NCBI GenBank assembly: GCA_947382875.1
Contig: CANDBG010000030.1
Location: 1 to 33,049 of the forward strand
Length of the DNA stretch: 33,049 nt
From: an uncultured Oscillibacter sp.
GTDB lineage: Bacteria > Bacillota > Clostridia > Oscillospirales > Oscillospiraceae
Reading direction: 5' to 3'
How positions within the stretch are numbered: the first letter of the stretch is position 1; each line of letters opens with the position of its first letter. Below are positions 15,317-22,568 of this stretch, piece by piece. Position numbers and translations under genes: made by a program. The notes beneath the pieces are model-generated. The model did not search any database. It was given only the letters and a program-made list of their open reading frames with translations, and had not been told where the DNA came from.

Positions 15317-16379
15317 TGCCATGCTGAAAACCGCGCTGGAAGAAGCCCTCCGGCTGGATGCGGAGGACACTCCGAAGACTGTAAGGCCTTCGGCCCGGCA
15401 CCGCCGCCGGATGCGTCAGATGTCGGCGGACCCTTGGGAGTACGTTCGGTCAGGGGGTGTCGGGAAACGCCGGAAACACCCAGCCCGGTATCTGGCAATT
15501 GTTGCGGCGGTGGTTCTCCTGACGGGCACAGCGGCGGGACTTGCCCTGCGAAGCGGCGGACGGTTTCAGGAAATGTTCAACGCCAGCCCATGGGCGGAGG
15601 TCTACGGCGAAGCAGCAAATACCGATCAGCTCCTGGACATGGGCGGCGAGCTGGAAACCACCGTTGTAAATGCGAACGGACTGCGTTTTGAAATGCTGGA
15701 CGCAGTATCCGACGGTCAAATGGCCATGATCTCCGTACGCCTGACGGTCTTGGACCCAGCGGCCCAGCTGCAAACCGCCCTGCACGGTGTTCACTTTGCG
15801 GATATTTGCACAGTTGCAGAAGATGGCGAGGAGATTTACACGTATAGCTTGAGTGTTTCTTCCTGGAAATCGGAAACCTATGCGGATTTGAAAGAAGGTC
15901 AGTTTTTCATGATCTTCTCCATTAATGATCTGGCCCTGGAAGAAGGAGGACGGTATGAAATTCGCTTGAAAGACCTCCTGTTACAGAACATCCAAAACGG
16001 AAACCAGAAACTGCTTTTGCCCGGAGAGTGGACCTTAGCCGTCACACTGCGTCCCGCAAAAGTGCTGGAACTGCATCCAGCCCACATCTTGCCCCTGAAC
16101 GGCGCGGACTGGACCCTGGAACGCCTCACGGTATCGCCGCTGGCTATGACGATGGACTTCCGCTGTCTGGGCGGAACCTGGGAATATGATTGGGATTTCC
16201 TGGACAACATTCTCGTTAACCTGCGAGACGGACGCATAATAAAGGATTGTACAATCGGGGCGTCCGGCAGCGATTCGGAAATCAACCTGGTTATGGAATT
16301 CCAAATGCCGGTGGATGTGTCGCAAGTCCAAAGCGTTACCGTTGGCGGGGAGGAAATCCCGCTGAAACCGGAAACTTAA
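15297..16379 (+). CDS. DUF4179 membrane protein, putative anti-sigma factor
   Basis: Protein of 360 residues. The N-terminal 65 residues are cytosolic, helical then basic (MDGPVFDAMLKTALEEALRL, RPSARHRRRMRQM). One membrane segment follows (YLAIVAAVVLLTGTAAGLAL), then a large extracytoplasmic domain opening FQEMFNASPWAEVYGEAANTDQLLDMGGELETTVVNANGLRFEMLDAVSD, which matches DUF4179, and a C-terminal beta-rich part with VNLRDGRIIKD and VQSVTVGGEEIPL. DUF4179 proteins lie next to ECF sigma genes and are presumed anti-sigma factors. The ATG at 15297 follows AAAGGAGGG and overlaps the sigma gene, so the two products are probably made in a coupled ratio. Signal sensed is unknown. Confidence 0.88.
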   Translation: MDGPVFDAMLKTALEEALRLDAEDTPKTVRPSARHRRRMRQMSADPWEYVRSGGVGKRRKHPARYLAIVAAVVLLTGTAAGLALRSGGRFQEMFNASPWAEVYGEAANTDQLLDMGGELETTVVNANGLRFEMLDAVSDGQMAMISVRLTVLDPAAQLQTALHGVHFADICTVAEDGEEIYTYSLSVSSWKSETYADLKEGQFFMIFSINDLALEEGGRYEIRLKDLLLQNIQNGNQKLLLPGEWTLAVTLRPAKVLELHPAHILPLNGADWTLERLTVSPLAMTMDFRCLGGTWEYDWDFLDNILVNLRDGRIIKDCTIGASGSDSEINLVMEFQMPVDVSQVQSVTVGGEEIPLKPET

Positions 16380-16383
16380 AACG

Positions 16384-16412
16384 AAAAGGTCCCGCCTGGG
16401 CGGGACCTTTTT
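16384..16412. terminator. Bidirectional terminator
   Basis: GGTCCCGC (16388-16395) pairs with GCGGGACC (16400-16407) around CTGG, flanked by AAAA and TTTTT. It lies between the DUF4179 gene and the convergent reductase gene and can serve both. Confidence 0.88.
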
Positions 16413-16945
16413 CATGCTCTTCGCTCGTAAATCAATTCAATCATACCATTCGATTCCTCCGAAGAAACGAGCTTCAATTTCCGTTCACGATTCAACGTTT
16501 CAAAAAGACGAATGCCTGCTCCCAAAAGAGTCGGAATGACCGAAATGCGATATTGATCAATCAAATCATTCGCCAGCAAAGGCTGTACCACCTTGGCCCC
16601 GCCACAAATCCAGATGTCCTTACCTGGTTTCTGCTGAATCTGCTTAATCAGCCTGTCCGGTTCTGTGTTCACGAAAAAAATGTCGTCCAGGGAGGGGAGG
16701 GAGCGGTGCGTCACTACATAACTTTTCAAACCGCTGTACACCCAGTCCGACGGCGACAGCTGCGTCACAATCTGGTGGTACGTGTTCCAGCCCATCACAA
16801 CGGTATCTACATTTCCTATAAACCGTTCGTAAAAATCCACCGTCTCCGCAGCGTTGTCCTGTCCTTCCAGCCAGCCAACGCCCCCCGCCTGATCCGCTAT
16901 ATAACCGTCGAGGCTCATCGCAATAAACAAAACCGTTTTTCGCAC
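16412..16945 (-). CDS. Dihydrofolate reductase-like (RibD C-terminal) family protein
   Basis: Protein of 177 residues that opens with the family signature RKTVLFIAMSLDGYIAD, followed by VDTVVMGWNTYHQIV, SYVVTHR, DIWICGGAKVVQPLL and YRISVIPTLLGAGIRLF. This is the RibD-C/DHFR-like fold, an NADPH-dependent reductase; the substrate of the stand-alone branch is generally unknown and it is not the folA enzyme. The GTG at 16945 is preceded by GGAG at 7 bases and gives the canonical N terminus; the ATG at 16963 has no ribosome site. Convergent with DUF4179 and divergent from the MerR-type regulator. Confidence 0.87.
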   Translation of the reverse strand: MRKTVLFIAMSLDGYIADQAGGVGWLEGQDNAAETVDFYERFIGNVDTVVMGWNTYHQIVTQLSPSDWVYSGLKSYVVTHRSLPSLDDIFFVNTEPDRLIKQIQQKPGKDIWICGGAKVVQPLLANDLIDQYRISVIPTLLGAGIRLFETLNRERKLKLVSSEESNGMIELIYERRA

Positions 16946-17046
16946 TTTTCGTCTCCATTTCATTCATATTCTGCCGCATATTATAGCATCTTATGGTACT
17001 TGTTTCAAGTCTGCCCTGTTTGCATCAAATTTTTGAAAATTTCCTC

Positions 17047-17077
17047 TTGACTCTCACCCCCCGTAAGGGCTTATCCT
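17047..17077 (+). promoter_or_regulatory. MerR-type promoter with 19-bp spacer
   Basis: TTGACT (17047-17052) and TATCCT (17072-17077) are separated by 19 bases, the stretched spacing typical of MerR-controlled promoters. The spacer holds a short CCC-N6-GGG type dyad (CCCCCCGTAAGGG). It precedes the MerR-GyrI gene, so autoactivation is likely. Confidence 0.72.
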
Positions 17078-17118
17078 GTACTTGGGCCTGAAAATCACAG
17101 CGTTGTGGAGGATTGCAA

Positions 17119-17937
17119 ATGCTGAAAATCGGAGAATTTTCCAAACTGTCCAGGGTCAGCATCCGACTGCTGCGTCAATACGACGAAGCAGGGCTGTTGG
17201 CCCCTGCATCCACCGACCCCTTCACCGGCTACCGCTATTACAGCGAAGCCCAGCTCCCGACTGCAAACCGAATTACAGCATTAAAGGAAATGGGCTTTAC
17301 ACATACTGTAATTTCAGAGATTTTACGGTGTTATGATGACCCGGCGTCTCTGGAACGGTGGCTTCTGCTCCGGCGCGAGGAGGCTGAAGAGGAAACGGCG
17401 AAAGCGGCAAGACGTCTGCGGCTTTTGGATACGGCGATTGAACGACTTAGAAAGGATGAAGCAAATATGAAATACGACGTAACGGTAAAGACCATCCCCG
17501 AACGGTACGTTGCCAGCGTCCGGCAGGTGATTCCCAGCTATGACCATGAAGGGTATCTGTGGGGGGTTTTCTGTGAAGAAACGGCTCGCATGAACATCCA
17601 GGACGGCGATCCTGTCCTTTGCACCGCCTTGTTTCACGACGGCGAGTTCAAGGAGACCGATGTGGATGTTGAGATTCAGAAAAGCGTGACCGGGAGTTAC
17701 CCGGACACCAAACACGTGAAGTTCAAGACCGTTCCGGCGGTACAGGTGGCTTCTGCAACCTTCCAGGGAAGCTACGACAAAATCGGCGAGGTCAACGAGG
17801 CTGTCGCCGCCTGGGTGGCCGGCAACGGCTGGACCTTTGACGGTGTTGCGTTCAACATTTACCACGTCAGCCCTCACGAAACCAAAAATTCCGACGAATT
17901 TGTCACAGAGGTCTGCTATCCGGTGAAACAGAAATAA
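17119..17937 (+). CDS. MerR-family regulator with GyrI-like effector domain
   Basis: Protein of 272 residues. The N-terminal winged helix MLKIGEFSKLSRVSIRLLRQYDEAGLLAP, with the wing YRYYSEAQL, is MerR type. A dimerisation coiled coil follows (about residues 75-115, rich in Arg and Glu), then a GyrI/SOUL-like ligand-binding domain from about 118 (YDVTVKTIPERYVASVRQVIPSY, VPAVQVASATFQGSYDKIGEVNEAVAAW, ending EFVTEVCYPV). This layout is that of multidrug or small-molecule sensors such as BltR and TipA relatives. The ATG at 17119 follows GGAGG at 7 bases; no efflux gene is adjacent. It ends in a strong terminator. Confidence 0.92.
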   Translation: MLKIGEFSKLSRVSIRLLRQYDEAGLLAPASTDPFTGYRYYSEAQLPTANRITALKEMGFTHTVISEILRCYDDPASLERWLLLRREEAEEETAKAARRLRLLDTAIERLRKDEANMKYDVTVKTIPERYVASVRQVIPSYDHEGYLWGVFCEETARMNIQDGDPVLCTALFHDGEFKETDVDVEIQKSVTGSYPDTKHVKFKTVPAVQVASATFQGSYDKIGEVNEAVAAWVAGNGWTFDGVAFNIYHVSPHETKNSDEFVTEVCYPVKQK

Positions 17938-17945
17938 ACGGCGGA

Positions 17946-17978
17946 AATGGACGGGTTTATGCAGCCCGTCCATTTTTT
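17946..17978 (+). terminator. Rho-independent terminator of the MerR-type gene
   Basis: AATGGACGGG (17946-17955) pairs with CCCGTCCATT (17965-17974), followed by TTTT. The next promoter begins three bases later. Confidence 0.92.
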
Positions 17979-17980
17979 GC

Positions 17981-18009
17981 TTGACATATATAGGACTCCG
18001 ATATATAAT
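17981..18009 (+). promoter_or_regulatory. Consensus sigma-A promoter of the PadR operon
   Basis: TTGACA (17981-17986) and TATAAT (18004-18009) are both perfect consensus with a 17-base spacer. Such a strong promoter suggests it must be repressed, presumably by the PadR protein it drives. Confidence 0.92.
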
Positions 18010-18012
18010 GTT

Positions 18013-18027
18013 CAATATAATATATTG
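18013..18027 (+). promoter_or_regulatory. Inverted repeat, candidate PadR operator
   Basis: CAATATA-A-TATATTG is a perfect 7-bp-arm dyad immediately downstream of the -10 element, overlapping the expected transcript start. Its position is right for autorepression by PadR. AT-rich flanks (TATATAGGA, GATATC) give further weaker symmetry. Confidence 0.6.
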
Positions 18028-18053
18028 GATATCTATATAAAAGGAGGCTGATT

Positions 18054-18401
18054 ATGGAACTGGACAAAGGCTTAATCAGCGGCAGTATGGCGCTGCTGGT
18101 CATGAAGCTGCTGGAAGATCAGGATTTGTACGGGTATCAAATGATCGAGGAGCTTCGGCGTCGGAGCGATGACACCTTCCACCTGCGGGCCGGAACCCTG
18201 TACCCGCTGCTCCACGGCTTGGAGGAAAAAGGGAGTGTGACCGCTTACGAACAGACGGCGGAAAACGGTAAAAACCGGCGTTACTACCACCTCACCAAAC
18301 AGGGCCGGGGCGTTCTGGCGGAAAAGGAAGCGGCCTGGAACACTTACGCCCGGGCGGTAGGACAGGTCTTGAAGGGAGGCGCTTGTCTTGCAGGAGCATG
18401 A
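18054..18401 (+). CDS. PadR-family transcriptional regulator
   Basis: Protein of 115 residues. GLISGSMALLVMKLLEDQDLYGYQMIEEL is the PadR opening, followed by LRAGTLYPLLHGLEEKGSV (recognition helix and turn) and RRYYHLTKQGRGVLAEKEAAW (wing and C-terminal dimer helix). PadR proteins are dimeric winged-helix repressors that often control an adjacent membrane protein. The ATG follows AAAAGGAGG. Its stop codon overlaps the downstream permease-like gene by 14 bases, so the two are made together. Confidence 0.93.
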   Translation: MELDKGLISGSMALLVMKLLEDQDLYGYQMIEELRRRSDDTFHLRAGTLYPLLHGLEEKGSVTAYEQTAENGKNRRYYHLTKQGRGVLAEKEAAWNTYARAVGQVLKGGACLAGA

Positions 18402-19725
18402 GACGATCCAAAGCTACCTGGAAACCATCCAGGAGCAAATCCGCTGGAAGCGGGCGCGGCCGGTTCTGGCGCAGGAGCTGGAACGGCATTTGGAGGACCA
18501 ACGGGATGCATTTATCAAAGAAGGGAGGACCCCCAAAGAAGCGGAACGCCTGGCGATTGGTGACATGGGCGACCCGCTGGAAGTCGGCGCGGAGCTGGAC
18601 CGGGTACACCGTCCAAGGCCCCAGTGGGGACTCCTGGGCCTGACCTTGGCGCTGTCCTGCGCAGGAGCCATTTTGCGGGTGTCCCTGACCGCCGGTTGGA
18701 GCTTTGAGGCAATCCGTTTGCCAAATACCATTTTATCATTAGTTTTCGGTTCGGCCTGCCTGCTGGGAATGTACTTCCTGGATATCTCCCGTTTGGCCCG
18801 TCACGCCGGAAAATTTTACCTCTTGATACTGCTCTTTATGGTTTCCTCCTGGTTCTGGTCCCCCGCGCCGTACGGCATCCCTTATTACACGCGCTACCTT
18901 GCTCTGTGTGGTCCCACGGTTTACGTGTTCTGTCTGTACAGCCTGCGGCAGAAAGGGTGGATAGGTCTTTTCCTTGCCATTCTCGGAGGGTTCGCTCTGA
19001 CGGCGATTCCTTACATGGCACCCTACGCAAATGCAACGGTGTCGATGCTGCTCATTGGTTTTGTACTGCTGCTGTGCGCGGTCCGAATGGATTGGTTTGG
19101 CATTTCACACAAAAACGCGGTGACGTTCGGACTCATTCTGGCGGCGGTATCCGGTTCCGCTTACATCCTCCATATTGCGCCCATTTGGGACCGTCTGAAC
19201 ATTGCGCTCCACCCGGAACTGGACCCGCTTACCCGAGGCTTCCACGGCGTGCAAATCCGGAAGATCTTGGAGTCCGCCCGCTGGCTTGGAACCGCGCCGC
19301 TGGACATAGGCAATCGGGGACTTGCAGGGTTTCTGCCCGAAGCAAGCAACGATATGCTGCCCACTACGATTATTTATACGCTGGGCTGGCTGCCTTACCT
19401 GCTGTTGCTGGCTGCGTTGACTGCGCTTTTGGTCTGGCTGCTGGTTCGGGGCCTGAAACAAACGCACCAATTGGGCCGTTTGGCTGTCGTGGCCGTGTCG
19501 CTGACGCTGGGATTTCAACTTCTGTTCAGCGTTGTGCTGAACAGCGGGATTGTCCTTTCCAGCGCACACCTGCCGCTGGTCGTAGGCAACCTGCATACTA
19601 TGCTGGATATGGCTCTGATTGGCCTTGCGCTGTCCGTGTTTCGCGGAAGCTCCATCGCCCGGGAGGAAGCCGTCACGCCAATCCGGCGCATCAAACGCAT
19701 TCGACTGCAAATCGAATATCAGTAA
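18388..19725 (+). CDS. FtsW/RodA-like membrane protein with N-terminal permease prefix domain
   Basis: Protein of 445 residues. The N-terminal 75 residues match the cytosolic permease prefix domain commonly encoded beside PadR genes (HETIQSYLETIQEQIRWKRARPVLAQELERHLEDQRDAFI, then AIGDMGDPLEVGAELDRVH). About ten membrane segments follow. The segment GNRGLAGFLPEASNDMLPTTIIYTLGWLP corresponds in place to the FLPEAHTDFI motif of SEDS proteins (FtsW, RodA, SpoVE), so it is probably a divergent SEDS family member; catalytic activity as a glycosyltransferase is not shown, and the motif is altered (N and D for T and D). The TTG at 18388 has GGGAGG upstream; no in-frame ATG is near. Confidence 0.82.
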   Translation: MQEHETIQSYLETIQEQIRWKRARPVLAQELERHLEDQRDAFIKEGRTPKEAERLAIGDMGDPLEVGAELDRVHRPRPQWGLLGLTLALSCAGAILRVSLTAGWSFEAIRLPNTILSLVFGSACLLGMYFLDISRLARHAGKFYLLILLFMVSSWFWSPAPYGIPYYTRYLALCGPTVYVFCLYSLRQKGWIGLFLAILGGFALTAIPYMAPYANATVSMLLIGFVLLLCAVRMDWFGISHKNAVTFGLILAAVSGSAYILHIAPIWDRLNIALHPELDPLTRGFHGVQIRKILESARWLGTAPLDIGNRGLAGFLPEASNDMLPTTIIYTLGWLPYLLLLAALTALLVWLLVRGLKQTHQLGRLAVVAVSLTLGFQLLFSVVLNSGIVLSSAHLPLVVGNLHTMLDMALIGLALSVFRGSSIAREEAVTPIRRIKRIRLQIEYQ

Positions 19726-19730
19726 ACGCA

Positions 19731-19766
19731 CAGGAGCGGTATGGCCCAAAAGCCATACCGCTCCTG
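19731..19766. terminator. Terminator hairpin, PadR operon and convergent DUF4364 gene
   Basis: A perfect 15-bp stem (19731-19745 with 19752-19766) encloses a 6-base loop. T tracts are poor on both sides, but its strength and its placement between convergent genes support a terminator role. Confidence 0.7.
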
Positions 19767-19787
19767 CTTCATGTGCAAAGATATTTG

Positions 19788-20318
19788 TCAGTCTTTGTCA
19801 TCCAAGAGGGTTTTGATAATCTCGCTGTAAAGCCGTTCCGGCGAACGCTGGAAACGGTCCGCAAGAGCCTCCGCCATATCCTGGTGAATCACCATCAGCC
19901 GGAGGTCCATAACGCTGCCCATATCGTCATCCAGGGAGAGCTTGACTGTGTAGGTTCCATTCAGGCGTTTTTCGGTGGAGGTCTTCACCTGACGGCGGCG
20001 GCGAAGTTTCCGGTTCCACTCCAAAAGGTTCCGGTCACAGCGCAGGCGTACGGAATACGGTATGCTGGACGCGCAAATCTCACTGTTGCGCCGCCCTTTC
20101 TCTGTGATCTTGTAAAGCCCTTCTTTTGTAAGCTCCAGGTGTTCCGTCCGGACCAAATCCGCAAGGCAGTCGGAGAAATCAAAATAGTCAATTGCGTCGT
20201 CGCAGAGGGTTAAATCCAACATCGTGTCAAAGGGCACTGGTTCGATCACCCGCGCCGCGATATACAAAATCAAAAATTTGATTTCCAATTTGTCATGAAT
20301 AAATCCCGGTCTCGCCAT
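19788..20318 (-). CDS. DUF4364 protein, winged-helix regulator-like
   Basis: Protein of 176 residues matching DUF4364: an N-terminal winged helix (LEIKFLILYIAARVIEPVPFDTMLDLTL, DYFDFSDCLADLVRTEHLELTKEGLYKITEKGR), then a basic helix (LLEWNRKLRRRRQVKT) and a beta-rich C-terminal half (YTVKLSLDDDMGSVMDLRLMVIHQDMAEALADRF). The family is common in Clostridia and presumed to bind DNA, but its targets are unknown. The ATG at 20318 follows GGAGG at 6 bases. It is divergent from the DUF3048 lipoprotein gene, and a dyad lies midway between the two promoters. Confidence 0.87.
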   Translation of the reverse strand: MARPGFIHDKLEIKFLILYIAARVIEPVPFDTMLDLTLCDDAIDYFDFSDCLADLVRTEHLELTKEGLYKITEKGRRNSEICASSIPYSVRLRCDRNLLEWNRKLRRRRQVKTSTEKRLNGTYTVKLSLDDDMGSVMDLRLMVIHQDMAEALADRFQRSPERLYSEIIKTLLDDKD

Positions 20319-20347
20319 AACGCACCTCCACGGCATAGAATATATTT

Positions 20348-20377
20348 ATTATACCCCATCTCCAGGCGAATTGTATA
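20348..20377 (-). promoter_or_regulatory. Promoter of the DUF4364 gene
   Basis: On the minus strand TATACA (complement of 20372-20377) and a perfect TATAAT (complement of 20348-20353) are 18 bases apart. Confidence 0.65.
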
Positions 20378-20379
20378 GA

Positions 20380-20406
20380 GCAAAATCGAAATTTGACCGA
20401 TTTTGC
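20380..20406. promoter_or_regulatory. Inverted repeat between divergent promoters, candidate operator
   Basis: GCAAAATCG-N9-CGATTTTGC is a perfect 9-bp-arm dyad. It fills the space exactly between the two divergent -35 elements (20377 and 20408), where a single regulator could control both directions. Confidence 0.6.
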
Positions 20407-20407
20407 C

Positions 20408-20436
20408 TTGACGGTTCCCGTCTGGGTTGGTATCAT
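20408..20436 (+). promoter_or_regulatory. Promoter of the DUF3048 lipoprotein gene
   Basis: TTGACG (20408-20413) and TATCAT (20431-20436) have a 17-base spacer and an extended -10 TG at 20428-20429. The leader is short, about 18 bases. Confidence 0.75.
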
Positions 20437-20460
20437 AGGTGGAAGAAAGGCGGCGGTTGG

Positions 20461-21555
20461 ATGAAGAAAAAATGGTTATCCATGCTTTTAGCGATTTTGC
20501 TTTTGGTCTCCGCGGCGGGCTGCGGAAAAAAAGATACGGAACCTCCTGCGGACCCGGACCCGGAGCCTGTGGAAGATCCAAAGCCTGTGCCGGAGCCAGA
20601 GCCGGAACCCGAACCGGAGCCTTATGTTCCGGCGGGCCGGAATCCCTTGACGGGGTGTCCGATGGAACCGGAATTTGAAGATAACCGGCCCATTGCAGTT
20701 ATGCTGAACAATCTGAAAGCGGCACAGCCGCAGCTTGGCATCTCCCAGGCGGATATCATTTATGAGGTTCCCGTAGAAGGCGGTATTACCCGGATGCTGG
20801 GCATCTATCAGACGGTGGAGGGAATTGAGCTGCTGGGAAGCGTGCGGTCCGCACGTCCCTATTACCTGGAGCTTGCCCTGGGACACGACGCTCTGTTCGT
20901 CCACGCAGGAGGCAGCAAGCAGGCTTATTCCGACCTTCGTTCCTGGAAGGTGGATAACATGGACGGCGTACGGGGCGGAGAGGACGCGAAAATTTTCTGG
21001 CGGGACAACGACCGCCGCAAGAATAATGGCTATGAGCACAGCCTGGTCACTTCCGGGCAGAACATTCTTGATTATCTGGCAACCGGTCCGTTTGATACAC
21101 AGCACGCGGAAGACTACAATAATTTTCAGACCTTTATCGAAGACGGCGCCCCAAACGACGGTGAAAATGCTCAAAAAATTACGCTCCGGTTTTCCAACTA
21201 CAAAACCGGAACCTTCCAGTATGACGCCGCCAGCGGCTGTTATCTGGTTGGACAATACGGCAGCGACCACATCGACGGTTCCACTGGTGAGCAGGTTTCT
21301 GTGACAAATGTGCTGGTATTGGAAACCGCGATTTCCGTCATTGATAAAGAAGGACGCCTCACCGTCCGCACCACCGGCGGCGGAAACGGAACCTTCTTCT
21401 GCGGCGGGAAAGCCGTACCGATTGAATGGAACCGGGAAAAACGAACACACCCGTTTTCTTACTTCACCATGAACGGTATGCCGCTGGAACTGGGACAGGG
21501 CCGCAGTTACGTCTGTATCATCTCTCCCAAAACCAGCAAGCTGCAATATGAATAA
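20461..21555 (+). CDS. DUF3048 lipoprotein (YerB-like)
   Basis: Protein of 364 residues. MKKKWLSMLLAILLLVSAAGC is a type II signal peptide with the lipobox cysteine at 21, and the linker PDPEPVEDPKPVPEPEPEPEP is an acidic Pro-Glu spacer. DUF3048 then runs from about residue 60: RNPLTGCPMEPEFEDNRPIAVMLNN, QADIIYEVPVEGGITRMLGIY, VGSVRSARPYYLELA-like LLGSVRSARPYYLELA, and the C-terminal RFSNYKTGTFQYDAASGCYL. The family is anchored outside the membrane in Firmicutes and thought to have a cell-wall role; the activity is not established. The ATG at 20461 has AAAGGCGG upstream. Its promoter is divergent from that of the DUF4364 gene. Confidence 0.9.
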   Translation: MKKKWLSMLLAILLLVSAAGCGKKDTEPPADPDPEPVEDPKPVPEPEPEPEPEPYVPAGRNPLTGCPMEPEFEDNRPIAVMLNNLKAAQPQLGISQADIIYEVPVEGGITRMLGIYQTVEGIELLGSVRSARPYYLELALGHDALFVHAGGSKQAYSDLRSWKVDNMDGVRGGEDAKIFWRDNDRRKNNGYEHSLVTSGQNILDYLATGPFDTQHAEDYNNFQTFIEDGAPNDGENAQKITLRFSNYKTGTFQYDAASGCYLVGQYGSDHIDGSTGEQVSVTNVLVLETAISVIDKEGRLTVRTTGGGNGTFFCGGKAVPIEWNREKRTHPFSYFTMNGMPLELGQGRSYVCIISPKTSKLQYE

Positions 21556-21568
21556 GGGCAAAACAATT

Positions 21569-21596
21569 GGCGTGCCATTTGGCGCGCCTTTCTTTT
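21569..21596 (+). terminator. Rho-independent terminator of the DUF3048 gene
   Basis: GGCGTGCC pairs with GGCGCGCC (one G-U) around ATTT, followed by TTTCTTTT. Confidence 0.85.
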
Positions 21597-21597
21597 C

Positions 21598-21623
21598 ACC
21601 ACTCCCCGGCTGGTGCATACACT
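21598..21623 (+). promoter_or_regulatory. Candidate sporulation (sigma-K-like) promoter
   Basis: An AC at 21598-21599 lies 16 bases before CATACACT at 21616-21623, compatible with the AC-N16-CATAnnnTA pattern of mother-cell sigma-K promoters, except for the last A. CATACACT also fits the sigma-E -10 core, but no sigma-E -35 is seen. The assignment is tentative. Confidence 0.4.
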
Positions 21624-21675
21624 GGATTGAAAGAACTTTGTTCTTTCGTTCAGCTACTTATTAGGAGGTATTGCA

Positions 21676-22515
21676 ATGCCTGAAAAAGTCATGCCCGGTC
21701 CCGTGGAGGATCCGAATGGCATCCGTGAGGCGGTTTGCATCCATACCAGGAAGATCTTTGATTCTTGCCGAGACAAAGATTGCGTGGAAGATCTGCGCTT
21801 CTATCCGAAACTCCAGTATGTGGATGTCATTAACCGTGCCCTGTCCGTCAAGGGCGGCAGCGCCAAGCTGCTGTATGTCTATGTTGACGTGGAACCCGTC
21901 AGCTTCAACCGGGGCTTTTACACCGTCGATATGCGTTTCTTCTACTCTGTAACCCTTCAAGCCTATTTGAGCTGTCCGGTTCCGGTCACGGTAGAGGGCC
22001 TTTGCGTGTTTGACAAACGGGCCATCCTGTTTGGCAGCGAAGGCAGCGCCAAAATTTTCTCCTCCGAGCTGCGGACCGGCGAGCCGGACCTGCAGCTCAT
22101 GAGCCGGTCGAACCTTCCGATTGCCGTTGTGGAAGCGGTGGATCCCATCGTTCTGGACGCCCGCGTTCTGGACTGCTGCGGCAAGCGGGACTGCGACTGT
22201 GATTTGTGCGAAGTGCCGTCCTTTGTCAACAGCTGCTTTGACGGCGAGCTTTCCAGCGGAGACGACAGCCGTCGCATTTACGTCACCCTGGGGCAGTTTT
22301 CCATCGTACGTCTGGAACGGGATTCTCAGCTGCTCATACCGGTCTATGACTATTGTATGCCCGACAAGGAATGCTCCTGCGGCGCCGGGGGCGGCAACGA
22401 AGACCCCTGCTGCATTTTCCGGAACATCTCGTTCCCTGTGGGCGAATTTTTCCCGCCGAACACCGTGCGGCGGCCGGAAAACTACGAAGAATGCTGCTGC
22501 GCCTGCGGCAGATAA
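21676..22515 (+). CDS. Cysteine-rich protein of unknown function, possibly spore-associated
   Basis: Protein of 279 residues with about two dozen cysteines, many in clusters: near the N terminus (VCIHTRKIFDSCRDKDC), in the middle (CCGKRDCDCDLC), in CMPDKECSCG, and at the end (ECCCACGR). Between them are two similar beta-rich stretches (AKLLYVYVDVEPVSFNRGFYTVDMRFFYSVTL and RRIYVTLGQFSIVRL) without signal peptide or membrane segment. I recall closely similar uncharacterised proteins in Oscillospirales; no function is assigned. The cysteine content and the sigma-K-like promoter suggest a cross-linked spore-surface protein, which is inference. The ATG at 21676 follows AGGAGG at 7 bases. Confidence 0.78.
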   Translation: MPEKVMPGPVEDPNGIREAVCIHTRKIFDSCRDKDCVEDLRFYPKLQYVDVINRALSVKGGSAKLLYVYVDVEPVSFNRGFYTVDMRFFYSVTLQAYLSCPVPVTVEGLCVFDKRAILFGSEGSAKIFSSELRTGEPDLQLMSRSNLPIAVVEAVDPIVLDARVLDCCGKRDCDCDLCEVPSFVNSCFDGELSSGDDSRRIYVTLGQFSIVRLERDSQLLIPVYDYCMPDKECSCGAGGGNEDPCCIFRNISFPVGEFFPPNTVRRPENYEECCCACGR

Positions 22516-22543
22516 GAAAAAGGGCCGCCCTTCCGGGCGGCCC
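22512..22543 (-). terminator. Terminator of the SLH-GH25 gene (and of the Cys-rich gene)
   Basis: GGGCCGCCC (22522-22530) pairs with GGGCGGCCC (22535-22543) around TTCC. Reading on the minus strand it is followed by TTTTTCTTA, a good T tract; on the plus strand the tail is TGGCCTTTT, so it is bidirectional but stronger for the minus-strand gene. Confidence 0.85.
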
Positions 22544-22568
22544 TGGCCTTTTGGAAATCGAACGCCGC

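Noticed and set aside
18906-20213. 435-residue plus-strand frame across the FtsW-like gene and into DUF4364
   Set aside because: It crosses a 15-bp terminator hairpin and two well-supported genes.
20488-21618. Long minus-strand frame opposite the DUF3048 lipoprotein
   Set aside because: The plus-strand gene has a promoter, signal peptide and terminator; the antisense frame has none of these.
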